Part shown: positions 31,326-42,177 of the stretch, in pieces
How positions within the stretch are numbered: the stretch's first letter is position 1
Layout of the letters: each line of letters opens with the position of its first letter
Assembly: GCA_905250025.1 (NCBI GenBank)
Contig: CAJNOJ010000182.1
Span: forward strand, 1-64,000
Direction of reading: 5' to 3'
Origin: Adineta ricciae
Taxonomy: Eukaryota; Rotifera; Eurotatoria; Adinetida; Adinetidae
DNA: 64,000 nt
Made by a program: the position numbers and the translations under genes
Notes under the pieces: model-generated
What the model was told of the DNA's origin: nothing
Database searches by the model: none
The model's input: the letters and a program-made list of their open reading frames with translations, nothing else

Positions 31326-33223
31326 ATGTCTTGGTCGTTGGATACCCTTCCACCAGAATTATTTCGATATATTCTGGCATATCTTTCTCCCGAAGCAGCA
31401 TCTGCTCTCGCACAAACATGTCGTAAAATGAATGCCATTACTCACGATGATAAAATTTGGCAACAGTATTTTTTTCAAAGGTATAACATCATATTCAGTA
31501 CGACTTTATGCAACACAATTACATGTGATTCTTCTAGGTTTACATATGTAGTGCGCAAAATCGACTATTCCAATGAAGAATATTTATCTTCTATTGCTCA
31601 AAAGCCTTTCAAACTACCCGATGGTTACACTTGGCAAGACTGTTTCATTGAAAGATCATTTCAAGACAAACATATTCGATCACTTCTAAACGAAATCATT
31701 TCTACACGAAAACATCGTAAGTCGATCACAATCTTTCACGAGATATACTCATTTTTACATCAATCAGGAATTCACAATGCAAATCTGATTTCATCAACGT
31801 ACGGCCTTCTCGCATTGGATGCCTTCAAACATTATTTTCCGCCTTCTCCTCATGCATCAAAATCGATCTCTTTGGATTCACGTAATCTGACTCGTGAATA
31901 CTATTCATTAGAAATCGCTCGATTGATATCACGACAAGCTGGTTTGGCGCTTCTGAACGATATGAAAACTCGACAGAATATTCCAACTGAAGGCAAAGCG
32001 TTACTGAACGCTCTATTCATTATTCAGTGCTTCCACCCAGATGGAATTCTTCTTCAGTTGACGCGTCTACATGCAATAGGTAAACGACTTGTTGACGATC
32101 CGATGTTTTCAACATTGAATTTAACTGAAAAATGTCAGTTGATTTTAACTACGATGAAAAACGAAAGTTTTCTTCCAGCAAATGGTAGTACCGAGTATTA
32201 CGATATCAGTAACTCATTTCTTTTCTCGACATTTCATGGTAAACCAACGATTCCACTAACTCTCGTCTCAATTTTTTGTGCACTGGCTGAAGAATGTGAT
32301 TTAATCGCTCGTCCGCTCGGCTTGCCTGGTGAAGTTATGGCACAAGTTTATCAAACGTCTGCATCGAATGATACTCCATCCGTATTGATAATCAGTGTTT
32401 TTGATGGTAATTTCCATTCGAATGAGAAATGTTAACATTTTCACTTTTTCTTCTAGGTAAAATCATGACTCTCGATGAAATTAATGATCGTTTGGCAGAT
32501 TTTCTTGACGAACCTCTAACACATCCATTACCTGTCACATCAATACTAGAGCTAATCAGTCGATCAGCACGAAATATGATCAACAGTATAACACAATATC
32601 CTACGTCATCGTTGAATTCCTATGGTTTGTACGCTGCTGTATGTGTGCTAAAAAGATTAGGTGCCGGTGCATTACCATTCACATTTGATTCGATGATGCA
32701 CGTGCTCAAAGAACACTTTCCGATGGACATTCATCTGTTTGATATACTCGCTTCGCCGTTGGGCACCAATGCTGATGATCTCCAACGAATACAAGAACAA
32801 GATGCAAATCCTCCAATCGTCGAACTAAAGCGACGCGAAGATCCATCGCCAAAATATTTCATCGGTCAAATTTTTCAACATTTGCAGTACAACTATTGGG
32901 GTGTGATCTGTGGATGGGATTCCTCTTGTATGGCATCGCCCGTATGGCAAATTCGTATGGGGATATCAAATTTGACACGAGGTGCAACACAACCATTCTA
33001 TCACATTCTAGCAGATGATTCATCTCGACGATATGTTGCCGAAGATAATATCGATACTCTTGCATTTACTTGCATTGAAAATGAAGAAAATAAATTAGCT
33101 ATTTTTCGACGATTATGTGCAGCTGATAGCATTGGCAAACAATTTGAACGACTGGACATGGCTAATGCAAAGTTTATTCCAAATCTTGAACTACGTGAGG
33201 AGTATCCCGATGATTTCGCTTAA
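31326..33223 (+). CDS. FBXO21: FBXO21-like F-box protein with YccV/HspQ domain (3 exons)
   Basis: Exons 31326-31480, 31538-32406 and 32457-33223 encode 596 aa. Residues 7-50 (LPPELFRYILAYLSPEAAS...) are the F-box. The middle (about 120-420) corresponds to the transglutaminase-like 'Transglut_core2' region of FBXO21, and the C-terminal ~100 residues (KYFIGQIFQHLQYNYWGVIC...) to the YccV/hemimethylated-DNA-binding-like domain. This order is diagnostic of FBXO21, a substrate receptor of SCF ubiquitin ligase. The first intron is 57 nt, a multiple of three, and has no in-frame stop, so a naive ORF reads through it and adds 19 residues. An AATAAA at 33285 lies about 60 nt downstream. Confidence 0.9.
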
Positions 33224-33532
33224 TTTATTATGTGATTTTGTACATATGGTGGATTGATTTTAATCGAGCAATGTATTTTTCTACAATAAATTTTGTGTAT
33301 GACGAAAGAGCGTCAAAATCACGTTCATATCTGCAAAGAAAATAGACCTGCTGATTTTTCTCAGTTGTATTGATTCAGACACCTCCGATTCCGTTGTTCC
33401 AATTATTTGCGTCATCGCTGGCATACCTGCAGAAATAAAAACGAAGATCGGATTTCAGACATGACAAACTTAACATAATATTAAAAAAACGATCAGATCC
33501 GAAGAAGAAGAAGAACGTTTTTCTAAATAAAG
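33224..33532. other. Intergenic region
   Basis: Between the FBXO21-like stop and the proposed first exon of the sugar transporter. Only the poly(A) signal was recognised. Confidence 0.45.
33285..33290 (+). terminator. Poly(A) signal of the FBXO21-like gene
   Basis: AATAAA about 60 nt after the stop codon. Confidence 0.5.
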
Positions 33533-35904
33533 ATGCGCACACCTTCGACAATACCGGTAATATACATTAAGCTTGTTTAATCAGCCTGTACATGTATATA
33601 GGTTTTCTGAATAATATTCTTGTCTTTGTAGTTTTCTGAATTCATACGAAAAATCTCCCATGTACCCACCGATGAGATACCTCGCAATAAAATACGAACT
33701 TTGATGATACACAACGGTCTGCGTTGTGAAAATATTCACTCTGCCACGCTTCCACAAGTTTGTGATAGAGTTGAACACTAATCGAACAGGACTTTGAAAT
33801 CATATTGATTTTCTACTTTGAAGAGATGGACATTATCATTAATAAAAGCTGTTTTAATCGTAACACTTTCGACGAGTTTTGTCATGGGTGTCAATATTGG
33901 TGGGCCGAATGTTTATAACTCCGTTAGTTTCAAATCTATCATTGTCAGTTCAGCCTTTTTCGAATCAAAGTCAATTTTTAGTTCATTGTACCATGGACAA
34001 GAGGATACCCGTTCCCCTGCCAGAAAGATGACGAAACAGCACAATGGATTGCACAGGTTTGGTGGAAATGTGATTATAAGAAAACGTTGCTGTTCAACAA
34101 AACCGGATATTATTATTTACCGACGACACCAATGGATAAACAGGTTTGGGAACGATTTACCGATGCTATTCATACGATTTGTTTCGTTTCTGGCGGAACT
34201 GTTGGAGGCTTTACTGCAAAGTACTGGTATAAGTATTTAACACGGTAAATAGTTCCATCCAGGCCTCTTCCTTTTTTTCTTGGATTTATTTGTTTAGACG
34301 GAATGCTATTGTTCCATGTATGATCTATCAGTTGATAGCATCAATTCTAATGATTATTCCATTGTACATTTACCATGGATATACAAGAGGGGACCCAGAT
34401 CGAAAAACGATACGTGAAACATTCGAATACAAAGAAATCGCCATTGCTTTGTTCTATATATCCCGTTTTCTTTCTGGACTCTCAGCTGGTGAGTAAATGC
34501 TAGTCCTATTTCTTGGCATGATCACTGATGCCAGCATAGGTATGTCCTGTGTCGTAACCACAATTTATTTGATGGATATCAGTCCAAGAACTATGCGAGG
34601 TAACATTATGACATTTCATCAACTATTCATTGTTGTCGGCGTTCTTGTGGGGCAAATCATTGGTGTACCATGGCTTTTCGGTCAACATGAGTACATAACT
34701 GTATTTATTATTATGTTGACATAACTAGAATTTTCTGCAATAGCAAATGGAATTGGGGTATGGCTTGGGTTGGACTATTTTCTTTAGCAGGATGTTTTCT
34801 TATTTGGACTTTACCTGAAAGTCCACGATGGCTTGTTCAAGAACGTGAACGAAATGAAGCAGCTGTATCACTTCGTCATCTTCGACGGAGTAATTTAATC
34901 GAAGCTGAACTCGAAGAAATCGAACGGCAAGAAGCTAGTGTTACTACGCAAGATCTCTCATTTTACACAATGTGTAGCTCAACTCGTTTTCGTTGGCCAT
35001 TAATAACTAGCATAGCTTTGAATGCCATTCAACAACTGTCCGGTATTAATACGGTGAGATTGATTTATCATGTATTGTAAAGCATTCGAGAGCTTATGCG
35101 GCCACACACGTTGTAGATTTTGAAAGGAGAAAGATAGAAATGAATGGTACGGAACCGGCACAGATTACTAATATGATTTACTTTCTACACGTAGATATTC
35201 TTCTACTCACACGAGATATTATCAGCACTTGGTTTTGTCAAAGATAGATTTTATTGGAGTGTCATCTCAACTGGCTTAATTAATTTAGTAGCTACCGTTG
35301 TCACATTAAAATTAGTAGAATCAATCGGTCGTCGTCCGTTGATTCTTTGTTCACTTGGTATCATTACTTTCATTATGGTCTTGCTTTGTATTTTTATACA
35401 AACTTATCTATGTATGTGTTGTTTTTTTTCTCACGAAAGGTTTCTATGAACAAAATAATTATTTTAGCAATCGCCGCACTGATATTAATGCTAATCTTTA
35501 TTGCTGTATTTGCATTGGGACTTGGACCTATTGCCTTTGTGTATCCCAACGAAGTTTTTACGATTGATATGCGTCCAGCGGCGTTGTCAATTTCCATTTC
35601 TGCGAATTGGTTGTGCAACACTTGTGAGTTTTTTTCCATTTTACGCTTCAAACAAGAAGAGTCATGAAGTATTAAATGTCCTTGTTTTAGTAGTCACCAT
35701 TTTCTTTCCTGTACTAAGTTCCATTTTTCAAGGCTATGTTTTTCTTATTTTTTGTTTTTGGTGTTTACTGGCATTTGTTCTATTGTGGTATAAGGTATAT
35801 CTCAGTTGTGTTGTGTTTGTCTTCAGTAGAATCAATGAGGAGTTCTATTTTAGATGCCTGAAACCAAGCGCAAGAAACTTTCGCAAATTCAAGCATTTTG
35901 GTGA
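33533..35904 (+). CDS. SLC2A/GLUT-type sugar transporter (10 exons)
   Basis: Exons 33533-33556, 33824-33922, 33982-34244, 34298-34488, 34540-34690, 34744-35053, 35195-35411, 35468-35623, 35691-35794 and 35854-35904 join in phase to 521 aa, the usual GLUT length. Family motifs: YLMDISPRTMRG (after TM4), LPESPRWLVQERERNEA (end of TM6 loop), NAIQQLSGINTIFFYS (TM7), ESIGRRPL (TM8-9 loop), and PETKRKKLSQI at the C-terminus. The TM2-3 loop reads KYLTRRNA instead of the usual GRR. The long TM1-2 loop has a GYPFPC segment and two NKT/ETA-type sites. It would move hexoses across the plasma membrane. The 24-nt first exon (MRTPSTIP) is the least certain part; it is followed by a 267-nt intron. Confidence 0.88.
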
Positions 35905-36223
35905 TTGCATATAATCGATCAACGCAAAAGATTCGTACTATGAACAGAAATATCGTTGTATATTCCGTCAGTAAAGATTTTTGAATAAATTCTCATCGAG
36001 CAACGACATCTAGTTGCTTCTCATGAGTCAATAGCAACTTGACGATAAAGTTGATGCTGGAAAAAACGATTGTTGTACTGGAAGATACCTCTTACACGCA
36101 CATAGATGAGTCAGGAGTAATTTCATAAAATTGCGAATGTGTTTATGATGCACGATGGTATATAAATCGAAAAGTAGATTTTATCTTCCATGACAGCAAA
36201 TTCACATAACAAAGTTCGACAGA
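35905..36223. other. Intergenic region with candidate TATA box
   Basis: Short spacer before the aspartic protease gene. TATATAAAT at 36159-36167 is 57 nt before the ATG at 36224 and is a good TATA box candidate. Confidence 0.5.
36159..36167 (+). promoter_or_regulatory. Candidate TATA box of the aspartic protease gene
   Basis: TATATAAAT 57 nt before the start codon, with no splice-acceptor-like site between it and the ATG. Confidence 0.4.
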
Positions 36224-36928
36224 ATGATCACATTTTCAGTTCAGTTTTTGGAAGGTCACATTATTGCCAAGATCAATAAATTCAAATATATCATCGATAC
36301 TGGTTCACCAATGTCATTCGGATATGGGACGACTATCACTATTGATCAAAAGCAATTTCCCATAAGTCGTACTGGTATGGGAGGAACTACGATTGAAGCA
36401 CTTTCTTCACTCAGTGGCTTAGAATTCGATGGATTGATTGGAATGGATATTCTCAAAAATTTCGATATTCGATTCACTCAAAATGAAATTGTATTTTCCG
36501 ATACATTGACATTCCGTACTAATTCAGCAATTAAACTGCCGATAATTGACACAGTGATGGATATTCCAATAATTAACTTGACTATCGGACAGAAAGATCG
36601 AAGAATCGTGTTCGATACAGGTGCAAAACTGTCATATTTAAGTGATGAATTACTCACCGGAACATCGGTTGGTGACGCAGAAGATTTCTATCCTTCTATA
36701 GGTAGATACAAAACGAAAGTGTATGAAGTTGACGTTATGATCAATGAGAAAGTAGAAACGTTAACATTCGGTTCATTACCAGCGCCTCTCCGAATGCTTC
36801 TAACAATGACCGGAACGAAGGGAATTGTCGGAAGTGAACTACTGAAAAAGTATTCGATCATCTACTCGAATTCAAGCAAAATGTTGTTCCTGGAATCAAC
36901 GAATAACTATGAAGATGAATTAGACTGA
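36224..36928 (+). CDS. Compact bilobed retropepsin/pepsin-like aspartic protease
   Basis: 234 aa, intronless, no signal peptide. Two catalytic motifs are visible: YIIDTGSPMSF (Asp25) and IVFDTGAKLSYL (Asp131), 106 residues apart. Each is followed by a hydrophobic-hydrophobic-Gly element (LIGMD at 71-75, IVGSE at 201-205), as in each lobe of an aspartic protease. The protein is therefore an internally duplicated enzyme of about 115 residues per lobe, far smaller than pepsins (about 330 aa) and about twice a retropepsin monomer. It could work as a single-chain dimer. Not part of a retroelement: no gag, RT or integrase is nearby. Bacterial-type retropepsin-like proteases have a similar size, so transfer is possible but unproven. 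Confidence 0.7.
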   Translation: MITFSVQFLEGHIIAKINKFKYIIDTGSPMSFGYGTTITIDQKQFPISRTGMGGTTIEALSSLSGLEFDGLIGMDILKNFDIRFTQNEIVFSDTLTFRTNSAIKLPIIDTVMDIPIINLTIGQKDRRIVFDTGAKLSYLSDELLTGTSVGDAEDFYPSIGRYKTKVYEVDVMINEKVETLTFGSLPAPLRMLLTMTGTKGIVGSELLKKYSIIYSNSSKMLFLESTNNYEDELD

Positions 36929-37744
36929 AAAGTATGCTTTCGCAATATTCGTTTTTTCGTAAATGAGAAGTATCATTTATTGTTATTGTTGATTTACATA
37001 TAATCGTATTTCGGTGATAAACATTATTTGACAAGCTTTCAAAAAAACCACGACAATCACTGCCTATTTTCAATATTTTTTGCTCCTCTTATCGATGTAT
37101 ATCTTTCTCAGTGTTAACCTGTTTTGTAATAACTATTAACTATGTAACATAATGAGAAACGTTAATCATCTTGCATACCTCAAATATTAATAACAAAACA
37201 TGTTTTATTCAAAAAATAGTCTATATCTTGCATGCTAGCTGCTGTTGAAAGAAAAAAAATTATGTAATCAAGCGAATAAGCATTAAGTCGATATATCTAT
37301 TTAAAGCTAGATGGAAATAAGTCTGGTGAAAATAAGTCGTACGTCACATCCATTGACCTTGCAATGATATATTCCGATTCATTGCTTGGTTCTTTTTTTA
37401 AAACTTTTTCTATGAAGTTATAATCACTTTTCTACTCATGTTATTCAATCACGTAATGTAACTTTGATATAGCATATTCGAACTAAACGAATTCCATATA
37501 TTCGAGGACAAAAAACAGATTAGCGTGAGCTAAGCTAGTTTTTCAACGATGGATAGAAAATGGATTTACTTTTGAAGAGAAAAAAAACAGCTTAACCGTT
37601 CTTTTCCCTTTTTATGTTTCCTTCTTCGTGGAAGCGAGAGAAAAAAAGAGAAATAATTGTGTTCCGGCGAAGGAAAAGCCGACAGTTGGATGATAATTAC
37701 ATAGATATTCGGCTCAACGTTGAAACAAATCTTATTCGACATAC
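36929..37744. other. Intergenic region
   Basis: 816 bp AT-rich spacer between two plus-strand genes. No coding pattern; the 64-codon ORF at 37614 is lysine/arginine-rich and overlaps the next start. Confidence 0.5.
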
Positions 37745-40489
37745 ATGGCTAAAAATATCAACCGGCATTCGAATGATATTATCATCAATCGGGAAAACAT
37801 TCGTTTAATTTATTTGGATAAAACTGCACCCACATCGGATTTTCAAAGCAAACTATCCGAAATCAATCCTGCAATACAATTCTACACAGATAAACAGTTA
37901 TGTCAGACTACTTTGAAGTCAATCGTACTTGAAGATATATTTTTGATCTTAGCAAATATTTCGTTCGTCGATATTCTCGATGCTGTTCATTCGTTACAGT
38001 CGATAGTCGCTGTTTTTGTTTATGATAATAACCGACAGATAGATGATTTGAAAAGTCAATATTCAAAAATCATTGATTTGTATACGAATGAAGATGAGCT
38101 GTGCTGCTCGATAAAAGAAAAACTTCAATATATGGAAAGACAAATGTTTATTTATCATATCTTAGATCCTCAACGGCCGGATTTCACACGACAATCAGCA
38201 TTTTTCCTTTGGCATCAGATGTTAATTGATGTTCTGAAGCAAATCCCTCAAAATGAATTTCGACGAGATGAGTTTCTAAATCGATGTGCACTTTACTATC
38301 AACAAAATCGTCTGGAATCAGATCAAATTGAAGCATTTCGTTCGAATTATACGTCACAACAGCCAATAGAATGGCTAATCAAAGACTGTTGTCTATATAA
38401 ATTACTCAATCGTGCGTTAAATACTGAAGATATTGAATTTCTTTCGTCGTTCCGATTGTTTATTCTTGATTTACATACATCAATTGAAAAAGATTACGCG
38501 AAGATAGATCATCAAGGTTCGATTATTCTCTATCGAAGACAAATGATGCAGCGCGATGAAATTGATCAATTGAAACAAAATATTGGCTGTTTGATTTCCA
38601 TCAGTGGATTTTTAGTCACACTCCGTGACAAGACAAAGGCGCTGGCCAGTGTTCAACCGCAGATAACAAGCAAAGAAGATGTTTTTCTAGAAATTCATAT
38701 CGATACCTCGAAAACTTCGGCTACTTGTGCCGACGTGCCATCGAATGGAGACGAGTTTATTTTAAATATCAATACGTCACTCAAGATCGAATCGATCAAC
38801 CATGATCCCGTTGAAAACCGATGGGATATGAAGTTAATCTCATCGAACGACGGAAGTCAGTATGTTGCCGATTATCTGAAATTGATTCAAAATGAAATGA
38901 ATTACTCGAACTCGATGATCTTTTTCGGTCATCTGCTATGGAACGATCTTCATCGGTTGACTCAAGCGAAAACATATTTTCAGACACTATTAAAAACCTT
39001 ACGCAAAGATCATGCGGACATTCCGGATATTTATATCGAATTGGCAAACATTTATGGTCAGATGGGAGAACATAATTTAGCGTTGAATAAATCTCAGTTT
39101 GCATTGAATTTTCGTCAGAAGCATCAACCGAACGATCAGATGCAGATCGCTGTATTACTCGATTCGATCGGTACCATTTATCGACATATGAATAATCTCG
39201 ATCGGGCTATTGATTTTCATGGACAAGCTTTGTATACCTACGAAACGAAGTGTTCCAAAACGAAAAACTTACTTCAGCGAGCGAATACCATCGCGAACTT
39301 GGGCTTCACATACAAAGAGAAGAATGATCTTGATTCGGCGCTGAACTATTTCAATTTAGCTTACGAGATGCGTCATGGGGATCTTCCAGCAGGTCATCCA
39401 TTACTTGCAGAGTCATTGTATAACTTGGCAAATATTTTTTATGCGAAGAATGATTTCAATAAAGCTTTGAATTATTTTCAGCAAGCATTAGCTGTTTATC
39501 CGTACGAACATTTACATCAGGCGACTATTGATCGATCGATCGGTTGGATTTATCGAGATAAGCAAGATTGGCAAACAGCTCTGAATTATTTCAATCGTGC
39601 TTTGGAGATTCGACAGCATCTCTTACCGAATAAAAACCATGTGGACATGGCTGTATGTTATGGAGATATCGGCGAGATTTATGAGAAAATGAATGAATTC
39701 GATTTAGCGCTAGAAAACTATCAACGACAGTTTGATATGGAAGAACAATGCTTACCATTGAATCATCCGAACTTAATGGTACACTTTGATTTAATTGTTA
39801 ATCTTCTGAAGAAGAAAGATCAATCGCGGAAAGCACTTGAATTATGTGAAGAGAAACTCTCGACTCTGAAACTCATTCTTGAAAATGATTATGAAGATCA
39901 TCCACGTGTTGCTCGAATATTAGTTTCAATTGCGGCAATTTACGAAGACGAGAATCCCAAACAAGCCGATCAACATTATCAGCACGCCTTATCGATTCTT
40001 GAAAACAGAAAACATGAGGAGATTCTCCAAACATGTCTTTCGCCGATGACAAATTTCTATTGGAAATGCCGCATGTTCGATCGAGCTTTGATTTGTCAAA
40101 TGAAACTACTTCAACTTCGACGTTCAACATTGTCTTCGAATCACAATGAAATCGCTTACACTTTACGCGGTTTAGCACGCCTCTACCGTGCAATGGATAA
40201 GCCTGACGATGCTTTGCATTATTTTCATCAAAGTCTAAATATTCTTCTCGCTAATAATGGACGAGAACATTTGGATGTGAAAACGATTCAACAGGAGATC
40301 TTCGATTTGAAAGATATGGTTCATACAACATCGGCCGGTGCAAGTGAAGAGATTGCTGAAAAGCAACCATCAGACACACAAAAGCGGATTCCACCATCAC
40401 CGAAACAACCGTTATTAACTGTGCCGAGTATCGAACGAAGAACCTCTACAAAATCTGTTACAAATAGTGCATTTTGTGTTATTTTGTAA
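37745..40489 (+). CDS. ADP-ribosyltransferase-like/TPR fusion protein
   Basis: 914 aa in one exon. Residues 1-130 resemble the N-terminal module common in bdelloid ART-TPR proteins. Residues 260-370 match the arginine-type ADP-ribosyltransferase fold: ILYRRQMM for the NAD-binding Arg, ISISGFLVTLRD in place of the usual S-T-S motif, and a later GDEFILNINTS at the ExE position. The STS motif is degenerate (FLVTL where FLSTS/T is usual) and only one acidic pair remains, so activity is doubtful. Residues 420-810 are TPR/kinesin-light-chain-like repeats (for example NDLDSALNYFNLAYEM, NDFNKALNYFQQALAV). Ends in a basic Ser/Pro-rich tail. Probably a scaffold with an inactive or altered ART domain. 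Confidence 0.8.
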   Translation: MAKNINRHSNDIIINRENIRLIYLDKTAPTSDFQSKLSEINPAIQFYTDKQLCQTTLKSIVLEDIFLILANISFVDILDAVHSLQSIVAVFVYDNNRQIDDLKSQYSKIIDLYTNEDELCCSIKEKLQYMERQMFIYHILDPQRPDFTRQSAFFLWHQMLIDVLKQIPQNEFRRDEFLNRCALYYQQNRLESDQIEAFRSNYTSQQPIEWLIKDCCLYKLLNRALNTEDIEFLSSFRLFILDLHTSIEKDYAKIDHQGSIILYRRQMMQRDEIDQLKQNIGCLISISGFLVTLRDKTKALASVQPQITSKEDVFLEIHIDTSKTSATCADVPSNGDEFILNINTSLKIESINHDPVENRWDMKLISSNDGSQYVADYLKLIQNEMNYSNSMIFFGHLLWNDLHRLTQAKTYFQTLLKTLRKDHADIPDIYIELANIYGQMGEHNLALNKSQFALNFRQKHQPNDQMQIAVLLDSIGTIYRHMNNLDRAIDFHGQALYTYETKCSKTKNLLQRANTIANLGFTYKEKNDLDSALNYFNLAYEMRHGDLPAGHPLLAESLYNLANIFYAKNDFNKALNYFQQALAVYPYEHLHQATIDRSIGWIYRDKQDWQTALNYFNRALEIRQHLLPNKNHVDMAVCYGDIGEIYEKMNEFDLALENYQRQFDMEEQCLPLNHPNLMVHFDLIVNLLKKKDQSRKALELCEEKLSTLKLILENDYEDHPRVARILVSIAAIYEDENPKQADQHYQHALSILENRKHEEILQTCLSPMTNFYWKCRMFDRALICQMKLLQLRRSTLSSNHNEIAYTLRGLARLYRAMDKPDDALHYFHQSLNILLANNGREHLDVKTIQQEIFDLKDMVHTTSAGASEEIAEKQPSDTQKRIPPSPKQPLLTVPSIERRTSTKSVTNSAFCVIL

Positions 40490-40758
40490 ATAAAGTCGAT
40501 GCATATTGAATAATTATCGATAATGAGCGTTAATCGTTGAGCTTCGCGTGCTGTGATCTTCAGATAATTGTTACCATTGACGTCAGCAGAATAATTGACT
40601 GGATAAGAATGTAAACTGACATCGTTCTTTTAACATACAGATAACTTTGCACTGAAATGAAGGAGTATTTGAAAAAAAATTTCCGTTACCTAGAACAACG
40701 AAATGCAGATTTGAATTGATTTTCGTTTTCATAATTTTTTTGCTGTATCACTGAACAG

Positions 40759-41274
40759 ATGTCCTTTTCATTTAATACTCTTAACATAGCGATGGCTTTC
40801 ATCAACGAGAGGAATCAAACAAAAAACCTCATAGATCCAACTTCGACAATCGCACAGAAAACGATGGCGATGAATGCTCCGAACTCCCCATCTCAAATGA
40901 AACAAACCACAGAGAATATGACCACGTATATTCAACAAATGGCTAGTAACTATACAATAGTAATGAATTCCACAGTAAAACAAGCAACTACGAATCGAAA
41001 TCGAGTTCTCCTGTTCTTTATTACATCACTGCTCGTCATTTCGACATGTGTAGGTCTTAGTTACTGTATTCTGCTAGGTTGTACACATTATCTCAACGAA
41101 AACTTACCAATCGATGAAAATGTAATTGACTTCAAACGAACCTCTTTGGTTAGTTATGACTCAAATGCAAATACGTGCTCAATAGCGAATAGTAGACCAT
41201 CGATGTTAGCTAATTCGCAACGAAAACAATCGAAACGTTCATCGCCTGATTCACTTCGATTGTTTCTGTATTGA
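40759..41274 (+). CDS. Small single-pass membrane protein, unknown family
   Basis: 171 aa, intronless. One strong membrane span (about 83-107, VLLFFITSLLVISTCVGLSY) with no signal peptide. The N-terminal half has several N-x-S/T sites (NMT, NYT, NST). The C-terminal half is polar, with a basic Ser-rich end (QRKQSKRSSPDSLRL). CTGAACAG lies directly before the ATG and could be a splice acceptor. The stop codon is only 9 nt from the stop of the convergent Cys-rich gene, so their 3' UTRs must overlap. Length and composition support a real gene, but no homologue is recognised. Confidence 0.55.
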   Translation: MSFSFNTLNIAMAFINERNQTKNLIDPTSTIAQKTMAMNAPNSPSQMKQTTENMTTYIQQMASNYTIVMNSTVKQATTNRNRVLLFFITSLLVISTCVGLSYCILLGCTHYLNENLPIDENVIDFKRTSLVSYDSNANTCSIANSRPSMLANSQRKQSKRSSPDSLRLFLY

Positions 41275-41283
41275 TTCCATGTA

Positions 41284-42177
41284 TTAAAATTTAAATGGCT
41301 CAAAAATAGTATAGAAAAGAAAACTGATAGTAAAAATAAAGCTAAATTGCGAATGAAGTCTTTGTGCATGATTTAAGTAACAGTTATAAGTAACTTGGTA
41401 AGAATTGAGACAAGGTGATTGTGTTTGGCATAGTGAATAACATGTTGTACAAACTTCATTTGTACGTATGGTATAATCTTGACAACCAGTCGTCCCACAA
41501 CAGCGGCATCCACAGCGATTAATTCCACTCGTCGAACTACTCGTGCACGTTCCACTCGTTTGACCAAGAGCATAATTCGATGGGCACGTAGATGGATAAC
41601 GAGCTTGACATGCTTGCGTACACGATGTTGTTAAACACTGAGACGCAGACGTGATACCCACATTTACAGGCGTACAATAAGAACCTGTTTGACAACACGA
41701 GCAAGAACACGTATTACCTAACCACGGACCAATTGTTGTAGTTGTTGTCGTCGTTGTTATTGGACCTATACATGTTCCTAACGTTTGTCCATTTGCATTC
41801 GATATGCACTGCGTTTGATACTGACTAGCACATGAAATACTACATGAACCTACTTGACATGTGTAAGAAACACTATTACCAATATATGTAGGCAAACATG
41901 CGGTAGAACCAGTATTACAGCATTCACAACGGCAACTATACAATTGAACATTGCTTGCACTACATTGTGCTACGACAGTATTTGGATAAGAGCTTTGACA
42001 TTGAGTGTATAATGCTCGACATTGTATAGCACACATGTCGATTGTACAAGTTGATAGATAGATAGTTTGTTGAGGAATGGGTGTACATGCAGGCGTATTA
42101 CAACATGAACATGAACATGGATATGTTTGTGATTCAATAATTGGTAATAAGTAGAACAAGAGGATGATGAGATACAT
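41284..42177 (-). CDS. Secreted Cys-rich protein with four tandem modules
   Basis: 297 aa, intronless. Residues 1-16 are a signal peptide. Four modules start with a C-x-C-x-CC cluster: CSCSCCNTPACTP, CRCECCNTGSTACLP, CSCSCCQTGSYCTP and CGCRCCGTTGCQD. Each is followed by further cysteines in a C...C...C pattern over about 60 residues. A Thr tract (TTTTTTTT) separates modules 2 and 3. The C-terminus is hydrophobic (FSFIFTISFLFYTIF), which would fit GPI anchoring or membrane attachment. No known family was recognised; the regular modules suggest a disulfide-rich adhesion, cuticle or lorica-type protein. Confidence 0.75.
   Translation of the reverse strand: MYLIILLFYLLPIIESQTYPCSCSCCNTPACTPIPQQTIYLSTCTIDMCAIQCRALYTQCQSSYPNTVVAQCSASNVQLYSCRCECCNTGSTACLPTYIGNSVSYTCQVGSCSISCASQYQTQCISNANGQTLGTCIGPITTTTTTTTIGPWLGNTCSCSCCQTGSYCTPVNVGITSASQCLTTSCTQACQARYPSTCPSNYALGQTSGTCTSSSTSGINRCGCRCCGTTGCQDYTIRTNEVCTTCYSLCQTQSPCLNSYQVTYNCYLNHAQRLHSQFSFIFTISFLFYTIFEPFKF

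Noticed and set aside
36224-36928. Aspartic protease as a retrotransposon fragment
   Set aside because: Both lobes are intact in one frame with its own TATA box; no reverse transcriptase, integrase or LTR is nearby.
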